Part shown: positions 1 to 10,919 of the stretch, piece by piece
Numbering within the stretch: position 1 is the first letter of the stretch
Layout: each line of letters begins with the position of its first letter
Source of the DNA: Tubulanus polymorphus
Taxonomy: Eukaryota > Nemertea > Palaeonemertea > Tubulaniformes > Tubulanidae
DNA length: 64,000 nucleotides
Assembly: GCF_964204645.1 (NCBI RefSeq)
Contig: NC_134034.1
Location: forward strand, 4,062,072 to 4,126,071
Reading direction: 5' to 3'
Notes under the pieces: generated by a model
The model's input: the letters and a program-made list of their open reading frames with translations, nothing else
The model's database searches: none
What the model was told of the DNA's origin: nothing
Position numbers and translations under genes: made by a program

Positions 1-672
1 AGGCGTTGAGACGGCAACACTAGGTCACCGAACGTCGTTCAACCGCTGAGTGACGTCATTACGAAATCCCGCTTTACTTGAGTATAGAAGGGGAATACTT
101 GTAGCAGGTGCCCGTGTGACCTAGTGTTGCCGTCAAAATGAAAAGTTAACTTATTCACAGACTAATATGAATTGTCAGATTATGATTTATATGAGATTAA
201 TATCTTATAAAGAATAAATTATGATAAAATATATAATTCATAGACAAAAAATGCATTTTAATGTAAGTTATTCTCAAATATTTTTGGTATCATAGTTTCC
301 ATCTTAGATGCTTCAGGTTCGCATTCAGTCAAATAAGAAGCGTTAAGTCACGTGACTGTCCAAACTTTCTGGCAGGCACGACTTGAAGGTGTTTCATCCC
401 TTGTGATTTTATATAGAGCGTCACGACCGTCTGATATTGATCCTTAACGACCAATTTTTTATCGGAACTTTATAGCGGATAAATAAACAATATAAACACA
501 AGGTATTTCCGTGACATTTTGAATTTATTCGCAGTTCATATTTAGCGCCATTCTTGCGAGATTATCAACAACCCGGATATAAAATCCAAGCCCGTCGCCA
601 AACCCCTGTGGCCCGAATAGCTGAAGGTAGAGACCGGCAACCAGTCTAGAGGTCTAGGGAACGGCTTAGCAT
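1..672. repeat. Repeat R1, copy 1 (interrupted at its right end)
   Basis: Near-identical to 8631-9475. Both start GGCGTTGAGACGGCAACAC and run to GAACGGCTTAGCAT. An inverted repeat GGCAACACTAGGTCAC (about 13-28) pairs with GTGACCTAGTGTTGCC (about 116-132), so the first 137 bases form a foldback unit. At 672 the copy stops where a Harbinger-type terminus begins, while copy 2 continues into a tRNA-like box B. Confidence 0.85.
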
Positions 673-698
673 AAGGCGTTTTTATTTAAGCAACTCGT
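673..698. repeat. Harbinger-type terminal inverted repeat
   Basis: AAGGCGTTTTTATTTAAGCA followed by ACTCG matches both ends of the MITE at 3585-3933. It is likely the left end of the element that brought the transposase remnant. Confidence 0.6.
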
Positions 699-732
699 CA
701 TAACGCGCGTTATCTGCTGCGTATGTTTGCGT

Positions 733-2273
733 ATGCATAATCCAATTCGCTTAAATAAACGGCCGCAGCGTCGCAGCAACAAAAATGGCGGACCAGGAAG
801 TAAAGTGCGGCGTGAAATCGCTCGTAACATTTTATGTACTTTTATGATAGATGAATGTTTCAGTGTACTACCGGATACGCGCTCTTGCGTATACCATTGT
901 CGAAAAAGAAAATTATTCGAGGACGACGTAATTGACGAATTTAAGGTTACTGAAAAACTCAAATATCTAAAAGAAAAAAAATACCTCGAATTCAAAACTT
1001 TCTGTCTGCAATTATCAATAGATATACACCGGACGATTTCAAGGCTCGATTTAGAATTAGCAGAACGACCTTTGATGTCCCGAAAGACCATGTCATCCCT
1101 ATACTCGCTGCTGACAGGGAAAGAAACTCTTGTATATCGTACGAAAAACAAATGTTGATTTATGTTTATTATTGTGCTACTCAAGACCCGTTGATAAGAG
1201 TGGCTGACGTATTTGGAGTTTGTGAGAAGCTTCAGTCTTTAAGATAATTGGTGAGTTCGTTGTTTGATTATTTTTCTGAGAACTGTAGCCGACACCTTAA
1301 GAGTTGACATTGATCATGAGATAAATACAGAAAGAATTAGAATATGACTAGCTACACATTGTCTATTCTTCCAGCCACCATCAGCCAAGTCATGAACACC
1401 AAGCTGCTGAAGAAATTTATAAAGTGGCCGACTGGTGACAACATTTATCAAGTTTTTCGTGGATTTGAGCAAATGCGACAATTTCCAAAGGTTGGTCGTA
1501 TCGTCTAATACCACTCAGATTTTGTAGAATAATCATATTGACCAATTGTGTTTATAAAACGTTCTCTTCTTAATTTTCAAAGGTAATTGGTGCTCTGGGT
1601 GGTACACACATTCCTATTAAGACACCGGTAAAGGACCCAGAGACGTTTCTTAACCGTAAGAAATACCATTCGATAAATGTTGCCGCCATATGTGATCATC
1701 GGATGATTTTCACGTATGTCTATGTTGGATGGCCAGGTTCGACACATGATTCCCGAGTGTTCAAAAACTCAAAACTTGGACTTGCTTGTGAAGATCTTGA
1801 GAAGCAACGAAAGCATTTTCCAGAAAATAGCCATTTATTGGCAGACTCAGCCTATGAATTGAGTGATGTCATACTAACACCATTCCGAGATACCGGTGGA
1901 CTAGAAAGATAAGAAAAGAACTACAACTTTTTTCACAGTTCTACCCGAATGAGGATCGAAAATGCGTTTGCCTTATTGAAAGGTCGTTTGCGCCGCCATA
2001 AATATATTGATATGCATGACCCTGATAGATTTTATAATAAGTTGTTTTGTCTTGCACAATATCTGTTTGTTGAGTAGTGACTCAGTAGAAGATTATTTAA
2101 ATGAAGGTGATGAAGAACAAATCGATGATGATAATGTTACTCATGGAAATGAACCTCTTCCATCAGCCATTGCTAAACGTCGTGCTATTGTAGTACCCAG
2201 TAATCCTAGAAGTATTCGAGTAGGTTCGAAAGATTTCAAAAAATCAATGCGTACGTGTATCTGTAAGATGTGA
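733..2273 (+). pseudogene. PIF/Harbinger (HARBI1-like) transposase, broken
   Basis: Recognisable in order are an N-terminal part (about 733-1246, with a frame change near 1070-1090), a middle part with KWPTGDNIYQVF (1347-1490), a 92-base intron with GT/AG borders (1491-1582), then VIGALGGTHIPI, GWPGSTHDSRVF and, after an in-frame TAA at 1910, IENAFALLKGR. A further frame change near 2030 is needed to reach FVLHNICL. The first catalytic Asp, normally in IDGTHIPI, is Gly here. The second Asp and the Glu are kept. This is a dead DDE transposase. Coordinates of the first part are approximate. Confidence 0.8.
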
Positions 2274-2690
2274 GATCCAAAGTAATTTTCAGTTGTGTAT
2301 AATGATTATGATACAATGTATGAAAATACAATGCTCTCTTCCAAATTACACAGATTTTCTTTTCTATTTTCCATGTGGTGGAGACTTTCAGTGATACGAC
2401 TCCGGTCAGCTCAAATTGAATGGGAAAAGCTGATTACAAAATCATTCGGTTAAATGGATTTCGAGTTCTCTGGTTGGAAACTCCGGGTTCCAAAGCGATT
2501 TCGGAGCGGAAATTTTTCTCGACGTTCGACGATAAACTCCGAATGAAAATAAATTCGGTAAATTGATAATCACTGACCTGTAGAGTTGTAATTACCGTTC
2601 GCTAATTGAACTCGATCGGCGCTTTCTTCCGCCCTCTTCGCTAGTTATGACTCAATCGAAGCTAGCGCGACCCGGTCGTGCTAAGAACCG
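2274..2690. other. No feature recognised
   Basis: AT-rich sequence after the transposase remnant. No gene or clear repeat was seen. Confidence 0.4.
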
Positions 2691-3187
2691 AAAGGTTCAA
2701 GTTCAAGTTCAAATTTATTTCACAGAAAGCATGACAGGCTATGTACACAGGTTGAGAGAAAACAAACAATAAAATTTACAATTTTTTTAAACAAAGCAAA
2801 ATTATAAAAAGAGAGAGAGAACAGTAGCTTTCAGTGTGGGCCAAGCAAAGCCTTTAGGCCGCTGTCGCAAGCACCCAGGGAAAAGAACGAAAGGGAAATG
2901 AAGAAATGAGAGTTCGTGATTTTTGATAATTTCAGGAGAGTTTATATGAGTAAGCTAGAGGGTTCAGGAGAGTGAGCAATTATAACAATTAGGGTTATTA
3001 CATTGATGGATATCATTGTAGGCGGAGGTGAGGATATGGTCTGAGTTTACGTTTTAAATTTTGTTTGCTTGTTTGTAGGATGTCATTGGAAAAAGGTAGT
3101 TCTCGCCAGATGTTTGAAAGAATGTTTTGAAGTGAATTTTGATGCGGGGTTGGCAGTGTTTGTTTTGGAAATAAAGAATATGCGTTG
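2691..3187 (-). mobile_element. Non-LTR retrotransposon 3' fragment, reverse copy
   Basis: Reverse complement of about 11413-11937 with the same 3' tail, seen here as GGTTCAAGTTCAAGTTC. It is 5'-truncated as is usual for LINEs. The coding part is decayed. Confidence 0.8.
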
Positions 3188-3255
3188 TCGCGTCGGTATG
3201 TATATTAGTCATAATCGCTTGCCAAAGGATGTGGCTTCAACGGCATAGGCATCTG

Positions 3256-3550
3256 TGCCATGGCAAGCAGTAAGCGTCATAAGATTTTGTCCCTCCCGAG
3301 GACGTCCCTGCTCAGTACCGTCCTCACTCAGTACCAACGTAAATTCAATTAAAGAAAAGCATTCAAATATCAGACAAAATAATAAAGAAAAGTATAGTTG
3401 TTTGTAATTGTCGCCTACGACGGTAACGCCAACGACCTTCAGATCTCGCTGCTTTGAGACTGGTTCCGGTGCGGTACTGAGCGAGGACGGTACTGAGCCG
3501 GATCGTACTCAGGAGAGACAAAATCTTATAAACCCGTCTCATGGCAAGCG
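3256..3550. repeat. Inverted-repeat element
   Basis: CATGGCAAGC followed by TAAGATTTTGTCCCTCC on the left is mirrored by GAGACAAAATCTTATAA and CATGGCAAGCG on the right, with further mirrored AGTACCGTCCTC-type pieces between. Confidence 0.6.
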
Positions 3551-3584
3551 AAGTCTGAATAACAGACGTTGTTACAGTCACCAG

Positions 3585-3933
3585 AGGCGTTTTTATTTAA
3601 GCAACTCGAATCAACTCGGATCGAATCGCCCATTTATTTAAGCAACGCGCCTACAAAGATTTGCCTACAACGTCCATTTATTTAACCAAATCGCCAACGC
3701 GAGTACCCAACGTGACCAAATCGCTCATCGAAGCGCTTTGATTCGATTTGCTACGAGAGTGGAGCTTTCGGTGATAGATCAAAAACAAAATGGCGGCTTT
3801 TTCAATCGCAGAAAATTCAGGTTCCGGTTGTGGAGAGTAGGGTCATTCATTTAAGGCGATTCGATTTGTACCACGTGACAGTAATCGACGGAACTAAGCG
3901 ATTTTATACGAGTTGCTTAAATAAAAAAGGCTT
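3585..3933. mobile_element. Harbinger-type MITE with CAG target duplication
   Basis: The ends AGGCGTTTTTATTTAAGCA and TGCTTAAATAAAAAAGGCTT are inverted repeats. Both flanks are CAG (3582-3584, 3934-3936), the 3-bp duplication expected for PIF/Harbinger. The inside has repeated ATTTATTTAAGCAACGCG-like pieces. It has no coding capacity and is probably moved by the relative whose remnant lies at 733-2273. Confidence 0.75.
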
Positions 3934-3936
3934 CAG

Positions 3937-5152
3937 TAATTGTTCAAGGAACAGCGGCTTGATAATAGACTATGGCAAGCGAGGCGGGATCCGATTTTCT
4001 CAGTGATTTCACTCAGTTCAACGAGGCACAATTAAGACCTTAGAAAATAACCCGATGCCTGTTAGACAAGAACACATTTGCTATTTTGTTGGATGAAAGT
4101 TTTCGAAAATCTGTCAGGATAATCACTAATGAGAATTTCTGAGAAAACGTTTTGTTACTTATTTTTCTATCACTGAAAAAAAAAATTATACGGAAGTGCG
4201 TTTTCAACCTGAACCAGGCGCCGGGGAATTAACCGATGGGAAACATTGACATCGATCGAAATCCACTCACAGATGGTGACCATTCAACTCATTAAACCTA
4301 TACCAGGCTCATCAATCACCAGGAACTTCGAGCTACCAAAAACACGCCATCGGCCCAAGAATTAGTCCCAACCACAGCTTCGGTTGCTAGTCATTGGGCA
4401 GCCATATCCCTAACCCTAGCTCCACAATAACCATAATCTTAGCAGAATTCGGTTTGCCAGCCGAAGAATGGCAAAATATGAGAATGGGATATAATTCCAG
4501 GGACAGCTATACGGAGCGATTTGAAGATGCCCTTTTCGTTAAAACAGAGTTTGTTAAAATCAATATATTTCACACTGATCCTGTCGGAAACTGCATCTCT
4601 TCGGATGGATTTCTTCAATGATGTCTAATCCCGATGACACAACCTCAGTCTGCTACCTTCAATTTGGCTGCTTTATCCGTGTCAGGTCCTTACTCGATCG
4701 TCTATCAGACCCGGCGGTCTTCCAATTTTCCACCCCAGCATTCAACTATTACAATTAGGTATCCAACCTCAATTCAGTTATGCTATATTCAAGACTTGTG
4801 GAACCGGTCGGAAGACCTGGGGATAGTGGCCGGCCCAAAATATGGCAACGAAAAAACGTGTTTATGCTTTGTGTAGGTTAGAATAAAACTTCCATTACAG
4901 TTTTAGAATGTAGAATGTAGATAACTCATGTAATAATAGGTTATAGAATTACATGTGTTTTATTGATCAAATTCAGAATTGAGAAATATCGTATATCATA
5001 CTTTACGTGGTCGTGCACATCGCATTCAGCTAACTGAAATTCGAATCCGTTTATGATGATATTCACGAATCGATGATCAAACAATGTCTCGTTTCCGAAG
5101 TGCTTTGTTGTTCAATATAAAGTTCTCATAATTCGATTGCAGTGAACGGATC
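3937..5152. other. No gene recognised
   Basis: Two open frames of 75-80 codons lack any recognised motif, composition bias or splice context. Confidence 0.4.
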
Positions 5153-6345
5153 ACGTGCAGCAGCCGAGGAACCTTGAAGTACAAAACCGTAAGTAAATGT
5201 CCGCTGATACTTTAGGTAGAATGTCTGTTTTAGTTTATCTCCAATTGGAAATGTCTCTGATGAAGCTGTGAACACTGGTCGCTGTTTTAAAGTGTGTACA
5301 TGACATGTCTATTTTATGGTGTTCGGAGTTCATTTTCGATAAACAATGTCAAATTGAAGATTGCAAAATTCTCTAACTCTGATGGCGAAAACATCACTCA
5401 CAATCCCAGCTTTATATCAAGCTTTGATACATTTATGAGTCGTGTACGATATATTTGTATACGTGAATGATTAGATGTTTTTTGAGAAGTGTCTGTCATA
5501 GAATTTGAAGGAGTATTATAGACTTTGAGTACAATGTTGTATTATCTTTCTTCCTAGGCCTCAATCCTCCATATTCGACTCACTTTTCGGGTGTCTTACC
5601 AAAGATAAAATATTTGGTAAGTACTTATTTAGTCGTTTTTGATTATATGGAGTAGTATAGTAGGGGAGGATATATAGGAAATTCCTATATAATTGCTGAA
5701 CGTATTTCATCTATAGATTGTATTTAAGTTAAACTGTATGTATCTTATCATTTTTATATGTATATATAAATATAGATTTTGCGTGTAAAATGAAGTTAAT
5801 CCAGTTTTCACTGTCAATTCTCTTAATCGTTTTAAGCGCATATAATATGGGATGGGAATAATGAGCAGTATCTTTGCGTATGTGTCCCGTATCGGTTATT
5901 TCAAAATGAAATTTTGACATCCTATTTGTATGAATCTACTTGTAGTTTTTTCTGTCCTTTTCAGGACAGTTAACCAAATTTGCCGCACAATTTTACGCGA
6001 TAGTCCTTATTTCCCTCTGGTTTGTGACGCTCGCAGCAGGCAAGGAAAGGCGTTTTTACACGTATCCATCGAATTTATATTCATCGAATTTGTATATTAA
6101 CTATTTACAGCGTATGATCATGAGTCGAGGATAAGCATAATGATAACTCTTTCTAAACTGTTAGATTGGCTATAATAATGTAAATTAGCCACCACTGCTT
6201 ACCTTCATAGTTTGAAATTCAATTTTGTTTATAAGATATAGATTCAAATAACCCAATAAACATCTTGTTCTATCTGTATCAATGTATTTGGCGAATATAA
6301 TTGTATCTATATGTTATAACAAAGAATAAAGTATTGTCATTCCAG
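5153..6345 (+). CDS. Possible 3' part of a small spliced gene (unidentified membrane protein)
   Basis: Three segments have good splice borders: 5153-5188 (AG before, GTAAGT after), 5558-5616 (TTCCTAG before, GTAAGT after) and a last one from 5965 (TTTTCAG before) open to a TAA at 6132. The last two join as IFDSLFGCLTKDKIFG, then a helix TKFAAQFYAIVLISLWFVTL that would cross the membrane. The first segment is not open in that frame, so it may be leader or false. AATAAA follows near 6326. The N-terminus of the helix faintly recalls DPM3, but not enough to name it. Confidence 0.28.
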
Positions 6346-6625
6346 TGCATATATTTTGTCGACTATCGTCTTGAAGGTTTAATATTGGCTAGTATTCAAA
6401 TTGATTTAGCCCAGTCATTTCAATGGGGATCCTAGGATTTCCTGTGGCTTTATTTCATACAATCATAAACGGTACGTGTTTAAAAAGCGTACATGTCGTT
6501 TCTCAGTGACATCAACGACACCAGTGTAATAATCTGACACTACACAGTTTGCCTGAAGTCTTCATTCAGCCCAATCGGTCGACTTTTGTCTTGTGAGCAT
6601 TCTGTTGGTCAGTCTTATTTCTTTA
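6346..6625. other. No feature recognised
   Basis: AT-rich spacer. Confidence 0.4.
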
Positions 6626-6825
6626 CCAACTAGTGAGGTTGGGGTTCGGAAGTTTTATGATTTAGATTTTGCGCCAACTAGTGAGGTTGGGCAGTAAAGA
6701 ATTGCGCCAACTAGTGAGGTTGGGCAGTTAGGATTTTGCAACAACAAGTGAGGTTGGGCAGTGAAGATTTCGCACCAACTAGTGAGGTTGGGCAGTGAAG
6801 ATTGTGCGCCAACTAGTATTTCGGC
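6626..6825. repeat. Hairpin minisatellite, six units
   Basis: CCAACTAGTGAGGTTGG recurs at 6626, 6674, 6707, 6741 (variant), 6775 and 6809 (partial), mostly 34 bases apart. Each unit can fold because CCAAC pairs with GTTGG. Confidence 0.85.
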
Positions 6826-7961
6826 GTTTTTCGGAAATTCCCTGAAATTTCAGCGTTTTTATTTCAGCGTTTCAGCTTTTCAGTGTTTCAGCTTTTTCCG
6901 CGAAGTTCAGGAACCGATCAAGAAGCAGCTGCCTGATTGTTTAGACCTGTGCTTGGATCGCTTACATACACAAGTCCCTTTCTCTCATGACTTTGTACGT
7001 TTAGGGAAGAGAGGTTTGCTGTTAAGCCTATAAGCTTGTTTGGAAATATCTAGACGTCTTCCCATCCCTCTCTCTTTTTGTTGATGAGTTTTGGGAGAAG
7101 GAGAGAGGCATGAGAAAGGGAAAATGGATAGATAGTTGCCTGATCTGATCATCTGGGTCCCTACGTATTCAATCGGACTATTTCGGTCATAATAGTGTAA
7201 TATCTGGCCGCTGCACGGACTGCCATTGATTTGTTTTCAATTGTTGCGGACCTTGTAGCATAGCAACAATGGTCCGTTATTTTCAAATTAGAGTGATGGT
7301 TTTGTAAGTCACTTTTTAGAAAAAAACGTGACTTGAAAATATTCACCAGTGTAACACTTTTTTATTTTTCAAGATGGACCATCACAACCAGCGAGAAACT
7401 TGTTGGAAATGTTCTGAAGTTTTCATTCATATAAGATATGATAAACGGAATCTGCTGTCTTTGAGTAGATTATATCCTCGAGCTATCCTCGGGCCAACTC
7501 TCAAATTTGTCTCAAGTTCACGGTTAAATGTAAATGATGAAAACTATCTTGATTTTCTCAATTTCAGCGGAGATTGGTAAAAAATATCTTATATTTACAG
7601 AATCTATAAGCACTTTAACTCTATCATCCTCTATTGTCTTTGAATAACGCTTGGAAATTGTACCGAAAGCATGAAATTTCATGGGTTTCTTGCAAATGTG
7701 AAAGGATTTCTGTCCCTTTTTTCATAATCAAAAGTAAAGGTGTAGAATGCGTTAGATATTCCTCAAAATTAGTCCATTCGACGCAGAAAGACAGCCACAA
7801 CATGAATCTATCAGCACTTCGACGATTTTTAATCAATTTTCATATACTTTAATTTTGTTCACAAGGACTATAGCATTTTCAATGACGCGGAGCCAAATTT
7901 TATTATTGCATTGTTGCACATGCGCACATAGCGATGTTCCAAAAAGTTGGTAATGAAGTTA
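6826..7961. other. No gene recognised
   Basis: Starts with a CAGCGTTT-rich low-complexity patch (about 6850-6900). No coding or repeat signal stands out after that. Confidence 0.4.
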
Positions 7962-8474
7962 TTAAAGCCCGGCGCACACGGGCGACAGTTTCGGGCAATT
8001 CTCGAGCAACCGCCCGAATTGCTCGGCGTCGAACGAAAAAATCGCTCGTCTGCGGCAAGGGGCGACAGCGATTGCTCGTTGTCGAAAGGAATTGCTCCGT
8101 GTCGCCCAATATCAAACACGTTTGATATTGGGTGACGGAAAATTGCTTGTCGCCGAGAAATTGCTCGGCGATTGCTCAGGAGTTGCCCGTGTGCGGTAGC
8201 TAGAGACACCAAGCGACAAGCGACTCATCAACTAGCCAATGAGAGAGCGAATAATTATCCTGTGATTTAACTAAATACGGCATCAGTCGAGGCTGTAGCG
8301 TGGCCATCTTGACAAGTCACATGATACAGATGTTTGCCGGGAAAGATAATCGCTTGTACGTCTCCAGTGGTAGCACACGGGGGGCGACACCAAACGATCG
8401 ATTGCTCAACGGTTGCTTGCAAATCGGTCGCAGCAACAGGCGACTAAAAATTGCCTCGTGTGCACCAGGCTTAA
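7962..8474. mobile_element. TTAA-flanked inverted-repeat element (piggyBac-type site)
   Basis: TTAAAGCCCGGCGCACACG at the left is mirrored by CGTGTGCACCAGGCTTAA at the right. The inside is full of ATTGCTCG/CGAGCAAT and GGCGACA pieces. The GC-rich inside makes several open frames by chance. Confidence 0.65.
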
Positions 8475-8630
8475 GACGCGATGACTGCGACTGCCGGCGA
8501 CAATCGCGTAGCAACGACTCACCGACCTACGCTACCTCGCGACTGCCAGCGACGGGTTGCGACTGGCAGCGGCGCCAGTCGCAATGAGTCGCACTCGCGT
8601 CGCGTCGCTAGGCCGACCTACGCCCGCCTT
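8475..8630. repeat. GC-rich palindromic patch
   Basis: Dense GCGAC/GTCGC repeats of both polarities, probably the remains of a further foldback element. Confidence 0.45.
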
Positions 8631-9492
8631 GGCGTTGAGACGGCAACACCAGGTCACTGAACGTCGGAGTCGTTCAACCGCTGAGTGACGTCATTACGAA
8701 ATCCCGCTTTATTTGAATATAGAAGGGGAATACTTGTAGCAGGTGCCCGTGTGACCTAGTGTTGACGTCAAAATGAAAAGTTAACATATTCACAGACCAA
8801 TATCAGTTGTCAAATTATGATTCATATGAAATTAATAACTTATAAAGAATAAATTATGATGAAATATGTAATTTATAGACAAAAATGCATTTGAATGTAA
8901 GTTATTCTCAAATATTTTTCGTATCATATATGTTTCCATCTTAGATGCTTCAGGTTCGCATTCAGTCAAATAAGAAGCGTTAAATCACGTGACTGTCCCA
9001 ACTTTCAGGGCCAAGATTCGGTTTTCGTATCTAGTCGACTAGTGGTCGGAACTAATAACGGCGAATGCGCTTGATTTTCGAACTATTTCCGGAATATAGT
9101 TCCGACTAACGGACATTCGGTTTCGTTTAGTTCGACTATAGTCGACTAACTCAGTGACCGAAGGTGGCCCTGGCTGGCACGACTTGAAGGTGTTTCATCC
9201 CTTGTGGTTTAATATAGAGCGCCACGACCGTCAGATTGATCCTTAACGACCAAGTTATCGGAACTTTATAGCGGATAAATAAACAATATAAACACAAGAT
9301 ATATCCGTGATATTTTAAATTTATTCGCAGTTCATATTTAGCGCCATTCTCGCGAGATTATCAACAACCCGGATATAAAATCCAAGCCCATCGCCAAACC
9401 CCTGTGGCCCGAATAGCTGAAGGTAGAGACCGGCAACCAGTCTAGAGGTCAAGTGGTTCGGGGAACGGCTTAGCATGGTGGGTTCGAATCCC
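8631..9492. repeat. Repeat R1, copy 2 with tRNA-like box B tail
   Basis: Direct repeat of 1-672. It differs by small changes and by a 165-base insertion (9007-9172) absent from copy 1. Its end carries GGTTCGAATCC (9481-9491), a perfect pol III box B, and GACGGGTGAAGAT, shared with the repeats at 12001 and 39059. Confidence 0.85.
9007..9172. mobile_element. Short inverted-repeat insertion within R1 copy 2
   Basis: Begins AGGGCCA and ends TGGCCCT, with several internal palindromes around TAGTCGACTA. Copy 1 (near 372) has the empty site, which shows it inserted after R1 was duplicated. Related sequence lies at about 33590-33830. Confidence 0.6.
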
Positions 9493-9878
9493 TTGACGGG
9501 TGAAGATTATATTGCTGGATTCGTCATTTTTAACCTAAAGAATCGGAGACTATAGAATCTTAAAATTAAAGACAGTTTTAGGTCAAGACACTCCCGATTC
9601 TTACACTAACTTAAAAAAAAAATTGTAAATATCGCTGACATACTGACTAGAGCCTGTGAGGATGGCCATATTATGATTTCTTTTTAGTACCTTGGATATT
9701 CGAGATCTAATGCAACAGTATATAGCTTCACCCCCAAACTTAAAATACGGGCCAATAATGTTTAGCTGAAACGTTGCTCTTAATATATTCTCTTCTATTC
9801 AAGTATTTTTAATCTCGGACTGACTCATTGTTGGATTTCTGTCGTCACTCATCATTACACGAATAGTGTGTACCTTCT
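9493..9878. other. No feature recognised
   Basis: AT-rich spacer between R1 copy 2 and the hAT-like element. Confidence 0.4.
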
Positions 9879-10713
9879 CAGGGGCGGATCCAGACCGTAT
9901 TAGCCGTATTGCCCAATACGGTCTAGAATTTTTAAGTGCCCTTCGAAATTTCACCGGCAATATTTTTGACGGCATTATTTCAGCAACCGCTAATTCCGTG
10001 TCCGTAATCCGGGCATAATTATAGAATCATAAAATCGGTATATACTGCTGCCGAGAAAGTGAGGAGAGATAGTCATATTTGTAAAGCCTTTAATCATGAT
10101 AAATTAAAAAGGGCACTTTCCTTTTGCAAGGGGCACTCATGCTTTAGATGAGGGCACCTTGCCCTTGCCTTTTCATCAGGGAGGGCTAAAGGGGCACTCG
10201 TACTTTAGAAGAGGGCACTATACGCGGAAAATGTTGAGGAGAAGGGCACTTTTTTGCCTAATTTTTAAAATTTTAGGGGCACTTTTGGTTTGGAAGATGG
10301 CACACGACATAAGGATAAATGTGAAGACGAGGCAATTTTTGCCGATTGTTAACAATGAAGGGGCACTTAGCCGTATTCTGTATAATTGTTAAGGGGCACT
10401 TTTAAAGATTTTAGGGGCACTAGGCGAATTTGCGACAACCATTCTTTCATGGGTTCGCCAGCTTCATTTTTTATCCGCATCTGTTGAAATCTTGTCTCGA
10501 ATTCGTTCATTCTGGATTGCTCTGCTAGCCTGAAGCCCTCTAAAAGCCTTTAAATGGTACCATATTTTCAAAATTTTCTGCGGGTGCGCCCTCTAAGGAC
10601 TTCGCGCCTTCGGCGCTCGCATTGACCTGGATACTGGGTGTGCCCTAAGATCAGAAAGGTGCCCTTAAATTTCCTTCCAATACTGTCTACCCATCCCCCT
10701 GGATCCGCCCCTG
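9879..10713. mobile_element. hAT-like non-autonomous element, copy 1, with perfect 5-bp target duplication
   Basis: The ends CAGGGGCGGATCCAG and CTGGATCCGCCCCTG are perfect inverted repeats, flanked by CTTCT on both sides (9874-9878, 10714-10718). About nine GGGCACT motifs lie at 10110-10430, with GTGCCCTT near each end. A 77-codon frame inside is just composition. The CAGGGGCG start is hAT-like. The 5-bp duplication suggests an hAT5-type group, which is inference. Confidence 0.8.
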
Positions 10714-10919
10714 CTTCTCGACCATCCGCGCTTGCCAGGGGTCCAGTGTCACTCCCGAACTCGCTTCCACCATCCCCCTGGCCTCACGGAGCGTGATTTC
10801 ATTACTGGCGCTGTTGCGCATGACGTCATATATCGATTTGCAAAATACTTCCTTGTTCGGTAAAACGTTCGCTGATTGGTCCATTTAACGGGAAAACAAA
10901 CAGAAGTCTACTAGGACAA
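10714..10919. repeat. Repeat R2, left part (split by the non-LTR insertion)
   Basis: Matches 38790-38975 (GCTTGCCAGGGGT, GTTCGCTGATTGGTCCATTTA, CAGAAGTCTA). It resumes at 11936 after the retrotransposon. Confidence 0.7.

Noticed and set aside
10159-10392. 77-codon frame inside the hAT-like element, repeated at 37948
   Set aside because: Made of the GGGCACT motif array; no protein family resemblance and weak conservation of frame.
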